DNA of 64,000 nt from CAYNSB01 sp964399625 (lineage in GTDB: Bacteria > Planctomycetota > Phycisphaerae > Phycisphaerales > UBA1924). Position 1 is the stretch's first letter. Each line of letters starts with the position of its first letter. Both the position numbers and the translations under genes were made by a program. This document shows positions 52,949 to 62,454 of the stretch, piece by piece. Under the pieces are notes generated by a model, which was given only the letters and a program-made list of their open reading frames with translations, made no database searches and was not told the DNA's origin. The DNA lies in the NCBI GenBank assembly GCA_964399625.1, contig CAYNSB010000008.1, forward strand, positions 1 through 64,000, given 5' to 3'.

Positions 52949-54198
52949 TCCCCCTCGCGCTCATCTCCGCCATCCTCTCAGCCCCGGACCCCGTGCTGCG
53001 ACTTCGCGGGGGCGAGGACGTGCCGTCGGGACTTGTCGCCGTCGCCGTGGGCGATGCGGGTGTCCTGCTCGGCCCCAGCGAGCAGAACGACCCCGCCGAA
53101 ATCGGCAAAGGACGCCAGCCGGTCGTGAAGAACGTGCTCACCTGGGACCGCGTCGCTCGTGTCTCGGGCTGGCTGGAGGACCCCGCCAAGCCGTACACGC
53201 ACAACGCGGAACAGGCCTGGCGCGCCCGCACGCGCCTGGAGCGCGGCGACTGGGTCTCCGCCGAACCATTGCTCGACGCGCTCTTCGAGAGCGCCCGCCG
53301 CAAGCCCGGGCCCAGCGCCGCCGTCATCGACGAAGCCCTCGCCCGCGCCCGCGTCCGCCGGGGGGCGCACGTGCTCGCGGTGGAACCCTTCCTCGCCTTC
53401 CTCCAAAGCTCATCGACCTCCGCCCCGCCCGCAATGCACGCGAATTGGGCGAGCGAGGCGGGCCTGGGCGTCCTCGTCGATCCCACCACGCAGCTCGCCC
53501 CCGCGCTGCCGCCCATCTGGGTGCGCCTGCCCGCAGTGGAAGCAATGGCCAGCGCCGGCACGCTCGCCGCAGGCTGGGACTCCGCCACGACGGGCGCGCC
53601 CCTCTCGCGCGTCACCATGCTCGCGATGCTGTACCTGGAGAGCGCCAAGTTCGAGGCGGACATGCCCGCCTCGCTCCCGCCCATCAAGCCCGCGGACCCG
53701 GGCGTGCAGCTCATGCACGAGGTCGTCGCCGCGCGCATCGGAACATCCGAGCAGCGCGCCGCCGCGCGAAAGCTCCTCCGCGATCGCATCCGCGCCGCCG
53801 AATCAACGCCCGCCCCATCCCAGAATTCCGAGGACGCCGCTCCGATCATCCCCCCGTGGACCGAGGCCTGGGCCCGTGTCGCGCTCGGGCGATCGCTCGT
53901 GCGCGAGCCGGGCCTCGACGATCGCCAGGCGGGGATCCTGCAACTGCTGCACGTGCCCGCCCGCTTCGCGCGCTCCCAGCCCTACCTCGCCGGTCTCGCG
54001 CTCGCCGAGGCGTCGCTCGCGCTTCGCTCCATGGGCGATGCCGCCGGCGCCGATGAGCTCGCCCGCGAGCTCGTCCGCCAGTTCCCCTCCCATCCGATCC
54101 TCGATTGGCCGCCGATCCGCGACACCATCCCCGCCAATCCACCCCCATCGTCGTCGCCCACGCCGGCCAACGATGCTCCCGCTCCACAGACTCCCTGA
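52945..54198 (+). CDS. Exported protein of unknown function in ExbB/ExbD operon
   Basis: 417 aa; start overlaps the VWA stop (ATGA). Short hydrophobic N-terminus (MIPLALISAILSA) that could be a weak signal peptide. The rest is Ala/Arg/Leu-rich and mostly helical (RTRLERGDWVSAEPLLDALFESA; LAEASLALRSMGDAAGADELARELV), suggesting TPR-like repeats. The C-terminus is a Pro/Ser-rich tail. No known domain recognised. Coupling to the VWA gene suggests they are made in fixed ratio. Confidence 0.75.
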   Translation: MIPLALISAILSAPDPVLRLRGGEDVPSGLVAVAVGDAGVLLGPSEQNDPAEIGKGRQPVVKNVLTWDRVARVSGWLEDPAKPYTHNAEQAWRARTRLERGDWVSAEPLLDALFESARRKPGPSAAVIDEALARARVRRGAHVLAVEPFLAFLQSSSTSAPPAMHANWASEAGLGVLVDPTTQLAPALPPIWVRLPAVEAMASAGTLAAGWDSATTGAPLSRVTMLAMLYLESAKFEADMPASLPPIKPADPGVQLMHEVVAARIGTSEQRAAARKLLRDRIRAAESTPAPSQNSEDAAPIIPPWTEAWARVALGRSLVREPGLDDRQAGILQLLHVPARFARSQPYLAGLALAEASLALRSMGDAAGADELARELVRQFPSHPILDWPPIRDTIPANPPPSSSPTPANDAPAPQTP

Positions 54199-54211
54199 AA
54201 GGCTCACGCCG

Positions 54212-54991
54212 ATGCCCATCGATCCGTTGCTGACCCTGGCCCAGGCCGCCGGCGCTGCGCCAGCCGCGAGCCCAAGCAAAGCGCTCCCGTCACTCAGCCT
54301 TCTCGACTACATCCAGCAGGGCGGCATCATCAGCTACGTCCTCGTGCTGATCTCCTTCATCGCCGTCGGAATCATGATCCGCAACATGCTGCTCTTCAGG
54401 CGTCAGCGACTCGCCCCGCCCGACACCGTCATCCGTCTCAGCGAGCTCCTCGGCGAGAACGACCTCGCCGGCGCCGCGGCCTATTGCAACGCCCAGGCGA
54501 ACTCCAGCTTCCTCACCCGAGTCTTCTCCGCAGCTCTCCAGCGTTGCGCCCGCTCCCCGTTCGGCTTCCTCGAAGTCCGCACGGCCCTGGAAGAAGCCGG
54601 TGCCCGCGAGGCCGATCGACTCCACCGCGCCAACGACCCGCTGGGCATCATCGCCGCCATCGGACCCATGCTCGGGCTGCTGGGCACCGTCATCGGCATG
54701 ATCGGCGCCTTCATGACCATCGGCACGCTCGAAGGCTCCGCCCGCTCGGCCAAGCTCGCCGAGTTCATGTCGCTCGCCCTCGTCAACACCGCCGAGGGCC
54801 TCATCGTCGCCATCCCGTGCACCATCGCGTTCTCGCTCTTCCGCCGGCGCGTGGACGCCCTCCTCACGGACATGGGCGAACTGATCGAGGACCTGGCCAA
54901 CCGCCTGCAGCACAGCTCCGAGGCCGACCGCACCAAACGCCCGCAGCCCGCCGCACCCGCCGCCCCCCGCGCCCCAGCCCGGACCGCCTGA
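54212..54991 (+). CDS. ExbB/TolQ/MotA-type proton channel protein
   Basis: 259 aa. Three TM segments: ~38-60, ~145-168 and ~188-207. TM2 contains GPMLGLLGTVIGMIGAF (T159) and TM3 contains LVNTAEGLIVAIPCTIAF (T193), the pore-lining threonines and glycine-rich signatures of ExbB/TolQ. A long N-terminal periplasmic lead and a Pro/Ala-rich cytoplasmic tail are present. With ExbD it forms a PMF-driven rotary/force-generating complex in the inner membrane. Confidence 0.92.
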   Translation: MPIDPLLTLAQAAGAAPAASPSKALPSLSLLDYIQQGGIISYVLVLISFIAVGIMIRNMLLFRRQRLAPPDTVIRLSELLGENDLAGAAAYCNAQANSSFLTRVFSAALQRCARSPFGFLEVRTALEEAGAREADRLHRANDPLGIIAAIGPMLGLLGTVIGMIGAFMTIGTLEGSARSAKLAEFMSLALVNTAEGLIVAIPCTIAFSLFRRRVDALLTDMGELIEDLANRLQHSSEADRTKRPQPAAPAAPRAPARTA

Positions 54992-54997
54992 ATCGCC

Positions 54998-55438
54998 ATG
55001 AAGTTCGGCCGATCCCGCCAACCCCACGAGGCCTCGTTCGATCTCACCCCGATGATCGACGTCGTCCTCCTGCTCATCATCTTCTTCACGATGACCTCGC
55101 AGTTCGCACGCACCGAGCAGAAGATGCTCGACCTGCCCAAGCAGCCGGGCGATCCCACGCGTGCGGCCCTGCCCGCCGCCCTCTTCATCGATGTCGACGC
55201 CCAGGGCGGGCTCTCGGTGCTGGGCGTGAGCAAGTCGCTCACGGAGATGACCAAGCTCGCCTCGGACGAGGCCCTCCGCCTGGGCGATGGGCTGGATGTC
55301 GTCGTGCGTGCCGACCGCGCGTGCGCCGCCAGGCACGTCAACGCCCTCGCCAGCGCGCTGGCCAACGTCGGCATCCGCCACTGGAAGCTCGCCACCGCCG
55401 TCGATGGCCGCTCGCCCTCGGAAGGGAGGGCGCCATGA
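54998..55438 (+). CDS. ExbD/TolR-type protein 1
   Basis: 146 aa. Cytoplasmic N-terminus, one TM helix with the conserved proton-carrying aspartate D21 (FDLTPMIDVVLLLIIFF), then a periplasmic domain with DVDAQGGLSVLG and a READRACAARHVNAL-type block. Starts 6 bases after the exbB-like stop. Its ATGA stop overlaps the second exbD. Confidence 0.92.
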   Translation: MKFGRSRQPHEASFDLTPMIDVVLLLIIFFTMTSQFARTEQKMLDLPKQPGDPTRAALPAALFIDVDAQGGLSVLGVSKSLTEMTKLASDEALRLGDGLDVVVRADRACAARHVNALASALANVGIRHWKLATAVDGRSPSEGRAP

Positions 55439-55857
55439 AACTCGTCCGCGCCGAGGACACGCGCTTCCAGCTCGACAAGGTCCGCCTCCCGCTGGTCGCC
55501 CTCATCGATGTCGTGCTCTTCCTCCTCATGTACTTCGTCATCGCCGGCACCCTCGCCGCCGAGGAGTCGCAGCTCGCCACATCGCTCAAGACCGATCGCA
55601 AGAGCGCCTCGCAAGGCTCGGACCTGCAGCCGCTCGTGCTCAACGTCGAAGCCGCGGGCGCGTCCCATCGCTTCCGTCTGGGCGAACGCTCCGTCACCGA
55701 TCAAGCCTCGCTCACCGCGCTGCTCAAGCAACTGCCCAAGCAGGAGGGCATCGTCGTTCGCGTGTCCGACGCCGTGTCGATGGACGCCGTCGCCAGCGCC
55801 CACCAGGCAATCAACGACGCGGGCTTCTCCAAGGTGAGCTATGTGCCGAGCAAGTGA
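55435..55857 (+). CDS. ExbD/TolR-type protein 2
   Basis: 140 aa. TM helix with D25 (LPLVALIDVVLFLLMYFVIAG), periplasmic domain ending DAVASAHQAINDAGFSKVSY. More divergent from typical ExbD than protein 1, but it keeps the essential Asp. One ExbB with two different ExbD proteins recalls the AglR/AglQ/AglS motor of Myxococcus gliding; that comparison is from general knowledge, not alignment. It overlaps the next gene by 17 bases. Confidence 0.9.
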   Translation: MKLVRAEDTRFQLDKVRLPLVALIDVVLFLLMYFVIAGTLAAEESQLATSLKTDRKSASQGSDLQPLVLNVEAAGASHRFRLGERSVTDQASLTALLKQLPKQEGIVVRVSDAVSMDAVASAHQAINDAGFSKVSYVPSK

Positions 55858-58591
55858 GCGCGCCATCGCGCTGATCGCGCTCGTGTGCGCGGCAGGCCTC
55901 GCCCACGCCCAGCCGCCCGAGCCGACGCCAACCCCCACGGGCAAAGCCTCGCAGGAGTCCGGCCCTCCAGCCCAAGCCGCGCTGGAGCAGTACCTCGCCG
56001 AACACGGGCTCAAGCGCCTGCTCGCGGCGCACCTCGCCGGGCAGCTCAAGACCGCCGATCCCGTCGAGCGCGCCCGCCTCGCCGATCGTCTCTCGCGCGT
56101 GCAGGTCCAGCTCTTCGACGAGGCCAAGACCCCCGAGCAGGAGGCCCAGTGGGAGCGCCGCTCCCAGGAAATCCTCGCGCTGATGCCCGAGTCCGACACG
56201 ATCGAGCTCCGCCTCAGCCTCGCCAAGGTCCGCTACCGCCGCGCCGAGGCGATCGCCGAGCGTCACCTGCTCCGCCTCGCGACCCCCGAGGAACGCCAGA
56301 AGGCCGAGGGAGAACTCCGCCAGCTCGCGGGCGTCTTCGCCGAGATCGGGACCAAGTCCGCCCGCTCCGCCGAATCGCTCAGCAAGCGCGAAGAGTCCGC
56401 GCGCGATGAGGACCTCAACGCCGTTCGCGCGCTGCGGGATCAGGCGTACCAGGCCCGATCCGCGGGCATGTACTTCGCCGGATGGTCCAGCCTCTACGTC
56501 GCGCTCCTCACCGGGCAGAAGGCCGCCTGCGAAGAAGCCCTCGTCCATTTCGGCTGGGTGCTCAACGCGCCGCCCAACCGCCCCGCGACCGTCGATCGTG
56601 TCTCGGAGGAACTCCTCAAGTTCGATCACGTCGCGCGCGCGGCCCTGGCCTGCGCGCTCGCCGAAGCGACCCGCGGCCGCGACGACGCCGCGATCCGATG
56701 GCTCGACCTCGTCCAATCCTCCCCGGACCTCTCCGCCGAAGTCGGCGCGCAGGTCTGGCCACGCCGGATGATGGTCCTCGCCGCGTCCAAGCGCTGGGCC
56801 GACCTGGAGTTCCTGCTCAATCGCAAGCGCGAGATCACGGGCAAGCGTGCCGCCAAGCCGTTGCCGGTCCTCGAGGCCCGCCTCCTCGCCGTCCTCACGC
56901 TCGAGGCCCTGCAGGACCCGAAGATCGCGCCGCAGGCGCGCCCCCTCGTGCAGTCCCTCGCCGATGTGGCCCTCGCCGATCTCATCTCCGCGGGCGAACT
57001 CCGCCACGTCACGGACCTCGTCTCCCGCTACGGCGCGATCTCGCTCCCGGGCGATGGGTTCCTCCCGCACTACGTCAAGGGTCTGCAGTCCTACGAGCAG
57101 TGCCGCGCCGCCCACGCCCAGAGCAAAGCGCCCGTGGAGGACCCCACGCCCGACGGAACGCTCGCCAACAAGTACCGCGACGCCGCCATCGCTCTCCGTC
57201 TCGCCGCCGATGCGAGCGACGCCGAGCGATTCCCGTCGGAACGCTCCAACGCAGCGCTCACCGCCGGGCTCGCCCTGTACTTCGCCGGCGACCTCGAGGC
57301 CGCCGCCGACCGACTCGAACGCGCCCACCTCGACGCCGCCCAGGGCAAGCAGGGCGAGGACGCGCTCTGGATGGCAGTCGTCGCCCTGGACAAAGCCGTC
57401 CGCGCCGGCAAAACCGCCCAGAAGGACCGCATGGTCCGCCTCGCGACGCTCTTCCTCCAGAACTATCCGCGCACGGACCGCGCCGTGAACCTGCTCCTCT
57501 CACAGTCCGCCGGCGGCGCCGTGAGCGAAGACAAGGCCGTCGAGATCCTCCTCGCCATCGAGCCCACCTCCCCCCTGCGGGAGCGCGCCCGACGCCACGC
57601 CGCCAACATCCTCTACTCGCTCTTTACAAGGGCGCGCGATCCGGCCACCAGGGATGCGCCCCAGGTGAGCGCCCGCGAGTTTGCCGCCTCCCGCTTCCTG
57701 GGCGTCGCCGACGAGGTCCTCCAGATCGAGCGGCGCCTCGCCACCGAGGGCAAGAGCGAGCAGAGCGCCGAGGCCCTGGGCGCCGCTGTCGTCCGCCTCC
57801 GCCAGATCCTGGATGCCTCGCTCGCGCTGCCCGCCCCGGACACGGAGCGCGCCGCACGCGCGCTCGACGTGATCGACGGCCTCGCCCGCTCGGGCAGCGT
57901 CGACCTGCGAAACGTCGAGGGAGAGATCGCCTTCCGCCGCGTGCAGCTCGCCCTCGCCAAGAACGACGCACAGGCCCTCACCAAGGCGCTCGATCGTCTC
58001 CGTGCCGCGGGAGGTCCGTACGCCCAGCGCGTCGATCGCCTGATGTACAACCGCGCGATCGCGGCGTGCAATCAACCCAATCCGCCCGAGGCGTCACTCC
58101 GCGATGTCGTCGCCTTCGGCTCCCGACTCATCGACCAGGCCGGCGCCGACGGCACCCCCGCGAGCGACCCCCGCGTCCTCCCCATCGCCAACGCCGTCGC
58201 GGACGCCGCCGCCCGTCTCTGGGCCAGCACCAGCGACACCGCCATGCGCGACCGAGCGTTGGACATCGATCGAAAGCTCGTCGCGCTCGAAGCTCCCCCC
58301 GCCGTCGCGCTCCGCAGGTTCGCCGAACTCGCAGAGCCCGCGGGCGATGCCAAGGGCGCGCTCGACGCCTGGCGACGCTTGATGGCCGCCTCCGATCCGG
58401 CCTCCGCTTCCTGGCTCGAGGCCCGCTACCACACCATCCGCCTTCTGGCCCGCACGGACCCGGCCCGCGCGCGCGAGGCCATGAACCAGTTCAAGCTCCT
58501 CCGCCCCGACTTCGGGCCCAAGCCCTGGGGCGATCGGCTCCGCGAACTCGACAAGCAACTCGGCCCGTCCCCGTCGGAGCCACCCCGGTGA
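55841..58591 (+). CDS. Large exported TPR-like protein in ExbB/ExbD operon
   Basis: 916 aa with a clear signal peptide (AIALIALVCAAGLAHAQ). The remainder is a long array of helical, TPR/HAT-like units (AIALRLAADASDAERFPSERSNAALTAGLALYFAGDLEAAADRLERA is typical when read in segments) with no catalytic motif. It is the largest exported component of the locus, predicted periplasmic. Its start overlaps the second exbD stop and its end overlaps the next start (GTGA), so all are translationally coupled. Confidence 0.8.
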   Translation: MCRASERAIALIALVCAAGLAHAQPPEPTPTPTGKASQESGPPAQAALEQYLAEHGLKRLLAAHLAGQLKTADPVERARLADRLSRVQVQLFDEAKTPEQEAQWERRSQEILALMPESDTIELRLSLAKVRYRRAEAIAERHLLRLATPEERQKAEGELRQLAGVFAEIGTKSARSAESLSKREESARDEDLNAVRALRDQAYQARSAGMYFAGWSSLYVALLTGQKAACEEALVHFGWVLNAPPNRPATVDRVSEELLKFDHVARAALACALAEATRGRDDAAIRWLDLVQSSPDLSAEVGAQVWPRRMMVLAASKRWADLEFLLNRKREITGKRAAKPLPVLEARLLAVLTLEALQDPKIAPQARPLVQSLADVALADLISAGELRHVTDLVSRYGAISLPGDGFLPHYVKGLQSYEQCRAAHAQSKAPVEDPTPDGTLANKYRDAAIALRLAADASDAERFPSERSNAALTAGLALYFAGDLEAAADRLERAHLDAAQGKQGEDALWMAVVALDKAVRAGKTAQKDRMVRLATLFLQNYPRTDRAVNLLLSQSAGGAVSEDKAVEILLAIEPTSPLRERARRHAANILYSLFTRARDPATRDAPQVSAREFAASRFLGVADEVLQIERRLATEGKSEQSAEALGAAVVRLRQILDASLALPAPDTERAARALDVIDGLARSGSVDLRNVEGEIAFRRVQLALAKNDAQALTKALDRLRAAGGPYAQRVDRLMYNRAIAACNQPNPPEASLRDVVAFGSRLIDQAGADGTPASDPRVLPIANAVADAAARLWASTSDTAMRDRALDIDRKLVALEAPPAVALRRFAELAEPAGDAKGALDAWRRLMAASDPASASWLEARYHTIRLLARTDPARAREAMNQFKLLRPDFGPKPWGDRLRELDKQLGPSPSEPPR

Positions 58592-61443
58592 CGTCCCCCA
58601 GCGCCCCAAACTCAGGCCCCATCGAGCGCTTCCTGGGCCGCGCCGAGGCCAGCGGCGGTCCCTTCGCGCTCCTCCAGCTTGCCCCCGCCGCGCTCGACGA
58701 TGACACCATCCTCGCGGCCCTGGACCGCCAGATCGAGCGTGTCGCCCTCCACCCCGAGCGCGACACGCCCGAGGCCGACGAGGTCCGCCTCGCGCTCCAC
58801 GCCGCCGCTGCGCAGCTCCTCGATCCCCTCGTTCGCAAGCATCTCATCGCGCGCTGGGGCGTCGTCTCCGCGTCCACCGCCGAGGTCCCTCCGCGTCCGC
58901 CGCCCCCGCCGCGAATCTCTCCTCCTCCGCCATCGCACCCACCAGCGCGCGCGGCAACCGCAGTGGGGGCCTCGCCTCCTCCTCCCCTTCGATCCGCCGA
59001 AGCCGCACGCCGCCCGCTCGAGCGCGACGCCATGCTCGTCCTGGGCATGTCCGGCGGGTGGAATTCGCACGCCCTCCGACGCCTCATCGCCATGGCCCAC
59101 GCCCGCGGGCTCACGAGCGAGGATGTGGTCCACGTTCTCTCGTCGATGGCCGGCCGCGCCGCCAACCCCGGGCTTCGCAAGTCCGCGGCGCAATCCGCAC
59201 CGCGCGAGGTTCCCGCGCCGCAGCCCGACCCCGCCGAGCGCGCGCTCCGAAGGACGCTCGCGCTGGGCTGCTTCGGCGTCGCGCTACTTGTGGCGTCCGC
59301 GACCGGGATCATCTGGCTCGCCCGCCGAACGCTGGATCGACCGACCCCACCGGACCCCGCGCCGACCCGCATCATCGACGCAACGCCAGCGAGCAAATCC
59401 ACCACGAGCGCCACGCCCGCGCCGCCGTCGCCCGCCCCCCGCCCCAGCCCCGAGCGCGAGGCCAACTCCGAGCTCGCGGGGATCGCTGGCCTGGCCCGCG
59501 AGATCCGCGGCGCGACCGACGATGCGAGCATCGACGCCCAAGCGGGCCTCCGCCGATTCGTCCACGCGATCGACGAGCTCGCCCGTTCCTGGCCCCGCAT
59601 CCCGCGCGACCAGCTCATCGCCGCCAACGACGCGGTCGTGGAGTACCTCTACCGCACGTCGTCCGATGCAAGTGTCTTCTCCAGCGCGATGGAGACCGTC
59701 GCCGCGCCCGCCGACGTGCTCCGCGGCACGGACCCGCCCGCCGCCGCAACCATCCTCCCCGCGATCTGGTCCAACGGCCTCCTCGCGCGGCTCTCCCGCG
59801 AGAGCGATCTGCCCTCGGCCGCGCGCGAGCGCCTCCGCGCGAGCCCCCTCTTCCAGTCTCCCACCGCGCCCATCGATCCCACCTTCGACGCCGGCCGCCT
59901 CGCCGCCATGGGCTCGCTCCCCGCCCGAATGATCGCCCGTTCCCCCGCGGACTCAACGCCCAGCGTCGCGCCGCTCGACGCGTGGCGCGCGTGGATGCTC
60001 GCCGTGGACGGCGTCGGCGTGGACGAGCCCCCCGGGCGCGCACGCTTCATCCTCAACGCGATCGAGTCCATCCTCGTGGACGCGCGCGAGCCAGACCGCG
60101 ATCGCTCCGTGCTCGCCGCCGTCGTCGAGCTCGTCTCCCGGCTCTCGTGGCGCGCCGACGAGGGCTCCCGCCCCGTCCTCGTCCGATGGCTCTCCGACCG
60201 CCGGATCTCCGCGGCCGACCTGCGCGTCGTCACCGGCGCTCTCGCCTCGCGCACCGGCGCCGAGGGCGTGGACCCGACGATGGTCCTCTCCAGCGGCGCG
60301 GACCAGGCCGACCGCGAGGCGCTCCGCGAACGCTTCGCGACCGTCTGGGGCATCGCCGAGGCCGTTTCCCGCGACCAGACCCGCCGCGCGTGGGCCGACG
60401 CCGCGCGCGACGCCCTCCAGGGCGCCGAAGCCGCACGCTCCGACGAGGAACTCATGCTCGCGCTCGCACGCCTCAGCGCGATCCACGAGGCGGCCTCATG
60501 GATCTATCGCGGCGACAGCACCGAGGCGTCCCGCGTGCTCGCCGTCATCCCCACGAGCGCCCCCGCGCCCCAGCCCCCTCCGCCGGATCCCTCGCTCTCC
60601 GACGGCGCCTGGGCCGAGCGATACTTCGCCTCGCGCCCCGCCACCAAGGAGCGGCGCGACCTGCTCACCCAGCTCCTCGCGCCCAACGTCGTTCTCGGCC
60701 CCATCGACGCCGAAGTGATCGTGGGCGAGTGGGGCACGACCGCCTCGGCCGAGGTCCGCACCCTCACCACGCAGATCATCCGCCAATGCTCGGGCCAGGA
60801 GAGCATCGCCAACGCGCTCCTCGAGCGCCTTCCACGCATTCCCATCGCTCAGTCGTCGCAGTCCATCCTGGAGCTCGTCAGCGCCCGCTCGCTGCCCTCG
60901 GTCCGCGACCCCGCCTGGCGTCCCGCGGCCCGACGCGCCCTCGTCGAGCGCCTGCTCGATCTGAAGGGTTCGCTCGACGGGCGCGCGATCATCGATCGTT
61001 TGAGTGACTCCGTCGCCCGCTCGTATCGCGGCATCGCCGCCCCCGCGCCCCTCACGCCCGACCAGCGTCTCGCGTCGGTCCAGCCCACCGCGGCGGAGTC
61101 CGCGGGCCTGGGCGTCGCGCAGCTGCGCCAGCAGATCGACCGCATGATCCCCGCCTCGCCCGCGCCGCTCACTCCAACCCAGATCGATCGCCTGCGCGTC
61201 TCACGCATGGCGCAGGCCCGCGGACCGATCCAGCAGTTCGCCGCCCAGCAGGCGTCCCTCGCCGAGCTGCTCGCCTACGCCGCGCACACCGAGCAGCCCG
61301 CGCGCGTCGCCGAGACGCGCGCCGCGTTCGACCGGATGCACGCCGCCCGCCGCGACGCCAAGCACATCTTCCAGCAACTGACCCACACCGAGGCCGCCAT
61401 CGTCCGCTTCTGGACCATCCGTCTGGGGGAGGACGCCCCATGA
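58588..61443 (+). CDS. Large single-pass membrane protein with J-domain-like N-terminus
   Basis: 951 aa from GTG 58588 (overlaps the previous stop). Residues ~1-95 are a small helical domain (FALLQLAPAALDDDTILAALDRQIERV ... LLDPLVRKHLIARWG) that recalls J-domain-like modules in planctomycetes but lacks a clear HPD. A Pro-rich linker, then a TM segment (ALGCFGVALLVASATGIIWLA) near residue ~230, then a ~700-residue extracytoplasmic helical region. The frame is also open upstream of the GTG, but that stretch is a shadow of the preceding gene. Not assigned to a family. Confidence 0.78.
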   Translation: MTSPSAPNSGPIERFLGRAEASGGPFALLQLAPAALDDDTILAALDRQIERVALHPERDTPEADEVRLALHAAAAQLLDPLVRKHLIARWGVVSASTAEVPPRPPPPPRISPPPPSHPPARAATAVGASPPPPLRSAEAARRPLERDAMLVLGMSGGWNSHALRRLIAMAHARGLTSEDVVHVLSSMAGRAANPGLRKSAAQSAPREVPAPQPDPAERALRRTLALGCFGVALLVASATGIIWLARRTLDRPTPPDPAPTRIIDATPASKSTTSATPAPPSPAPRPSPEREANSELAGIAGLAREIRGATDDASIDAQAGLRRFVHAIDELARSWPRIPRDQLIAANDAVVEYLYRTSSDASVFSSAMETVAAPADVLRGTDPPAAATILPAIWSNGLLARLSRESDLPSAARERLRASPLFQSPTAPIDPTFDAGRLAAMGSLPARMIARSPADSTPSVAPLDAWRAWMLAVDGVGVDEPPGRARFILNAIESILVDAREPDRDRSVLAAVVELVSRLSWRADEGSRPVLVRWLSDRRISAADLRVVTGALASRTGAEGVDPTMVLSSGADQADREALRERFATVWGIAEAVSRDQTRRAWADAARDALQGAEAARSDEELMLALARLSAIHEAASWIYRGDSTEASRVLAVIPTSAPAPQPPPPDPSLSDGAWAERYFASRPATKERRDLLTQLLAPNVVLGPIDAEVIVGEWGTTASAEVRTLTTQIIRQCSGQESIANALLERLPRIPIAQSSQSILELVSARSLPSVRDPAWRPAARRALVERLLDLKGSLDGRAIIDRLSDSVARSYRGIAAPAPLTPDQRLASVQPTAAESAGLGVAQLRQQIDRMIPASPAPLTPTQIDRLRVSRMAQARGPIQQFAAQQASLAELLAYAAHTEQPARVAETRAAFDRMHAARRDAKHIFQQLTHTEAAIVRFWTIRLGEDAP

Positions 61444-62429
61444 TCGCACGAATTTCTCCCGCCATCTCCAGCCTCGCCGCCTCCTTGATGCTCGCCCTCG
61501 CCACCCTCGCGCAGACGCCCCAGGAGCCACCCGCGCCCAGCGCCGAGTTTGCCTCGCGCCTCGCGGCCCTCTCCCCCGATCGTCCGGCCGAGTACATGCT
61601 CCTTGCCGAGGAAGTCGCCGACGCACGCCCGGAAGACCCCACCCTCGCGCGCACCCTTTTCGTCCTCGCCTTCCACCTGCAGCGCGATCCGGCCCAGATC
61701 GACGCCGCCCCCGTCATCGCGCTCGCCTCCATGGAGCGACACGAGCCCACGCGCCGATGGCTGCTCGCGCTCGCGGGATCCGTCGATCGACGCTACACCC
61801 AGTTCGATTGGTCCGTCGCCGGCGGCCAGCCCATCTCCGACGATCTCGCCTACAAGGCCGCGACCGTCCTGGGCCTCGCCCGCGCGGGCGATGGTCGCGA
61901 GGCACGACGCCTCCTGGGCGAGCCAGGCGTCAAGGACCTGCTCACCCGCTACGAGCGGGCCATTCCAACCTCCGGCCAGCCCGGCGCGCTCACCGCGCTC
62001 GAGCAAACCATCGCGCTCTGGCCCTGCCCCGAGTGCGGGAACACGCGCTACGTCTCCAAGTCCGGCCCGCGTGGGCTCGAGGTCCGCCTGTGCCCCACAT
62101 GCCGCGGCAACCCCGGGCCCCAGCTCGCGCGAACCGAACTCATCGACCAACTCCGATTCGAAGCCATCCTCCTCAACGGCATCCAGCGCTCGTGGGCCGC
62201 GCAGGCGCTCATCGACCAGGGCGCGCCCCTCCGCGATCCCGACCCCGCGGACCTTCCCGCGCTCTACGCCGTCGATCCGGACAAGCCCCTCTGGCGCGAC
62301 GGGCAATGGGTCAGCGCCGCCAAGGAATCCAAACCAAAGCCCCCGCCCCGCGACGCATCACCCCCCGCCACGCCCGCCCCCAAGACGAATACAGTCCCCG
62401 CCCCGCGCCCGCCCGCCAAGACCGAGTGA
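61440..62429 (+). CDS. Exported protein with zinc ribbon, end of ExbB/ExbD operon
   Basis: 329 aa; ATG in ATGA overlap with the previous stop. Signal peptide (ISSLAASLMLALATLAQ), a TPR-like helical region, then a periplasmic zinc ribbon CPECGNTRYVSKSGPRG ... LCPTCRGNPGP, and a Pro/Lys-rich tail. Zinc ribbons are uncommon in exported proteins, which makes this gene odd. Function unknown, but it is coupled to the large membrane protein. Confidence 0.78.
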   Translation: MIARISPAISSLAASLMLALATLAQTPQEPPAPSAEFASRLAALSPDRPAEYMLLAEEVADARPEDPTLARTLFVLAFHLQRDPAQIDAAPVIALASMERHEPTRRWLLALAGSVDRRYTQFDWSVAGGQPISDDLAYKAATVLGLARAGDGREARRLLGEPGVKDLLTRYERAIPTSGQPGALTALEQTIALWPCPECGNTRYVSKSGPRGLEVRLCPTCRGNPGPQLARTELIDQLRFEAILLNGIQRSWAAQALIDQGAPLRDPDPADLPALYAVDPDKPLWRDGQWVSAAKESKPKPPPRDASPPATPAPKTNTVPAPRPPAKTE

Positions 62430-62454
62430 CGCGCGCCCTGCCGAGGACAGACCC

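Noticed and set aside
56482..58587. Extension of the 951-aa gene into a 1653-codon frame
   Set aside because: The extension is Arg/Pro-rich and lies in another frame of the 916-aa gene, which has a signal peptide and regular helical repeats.
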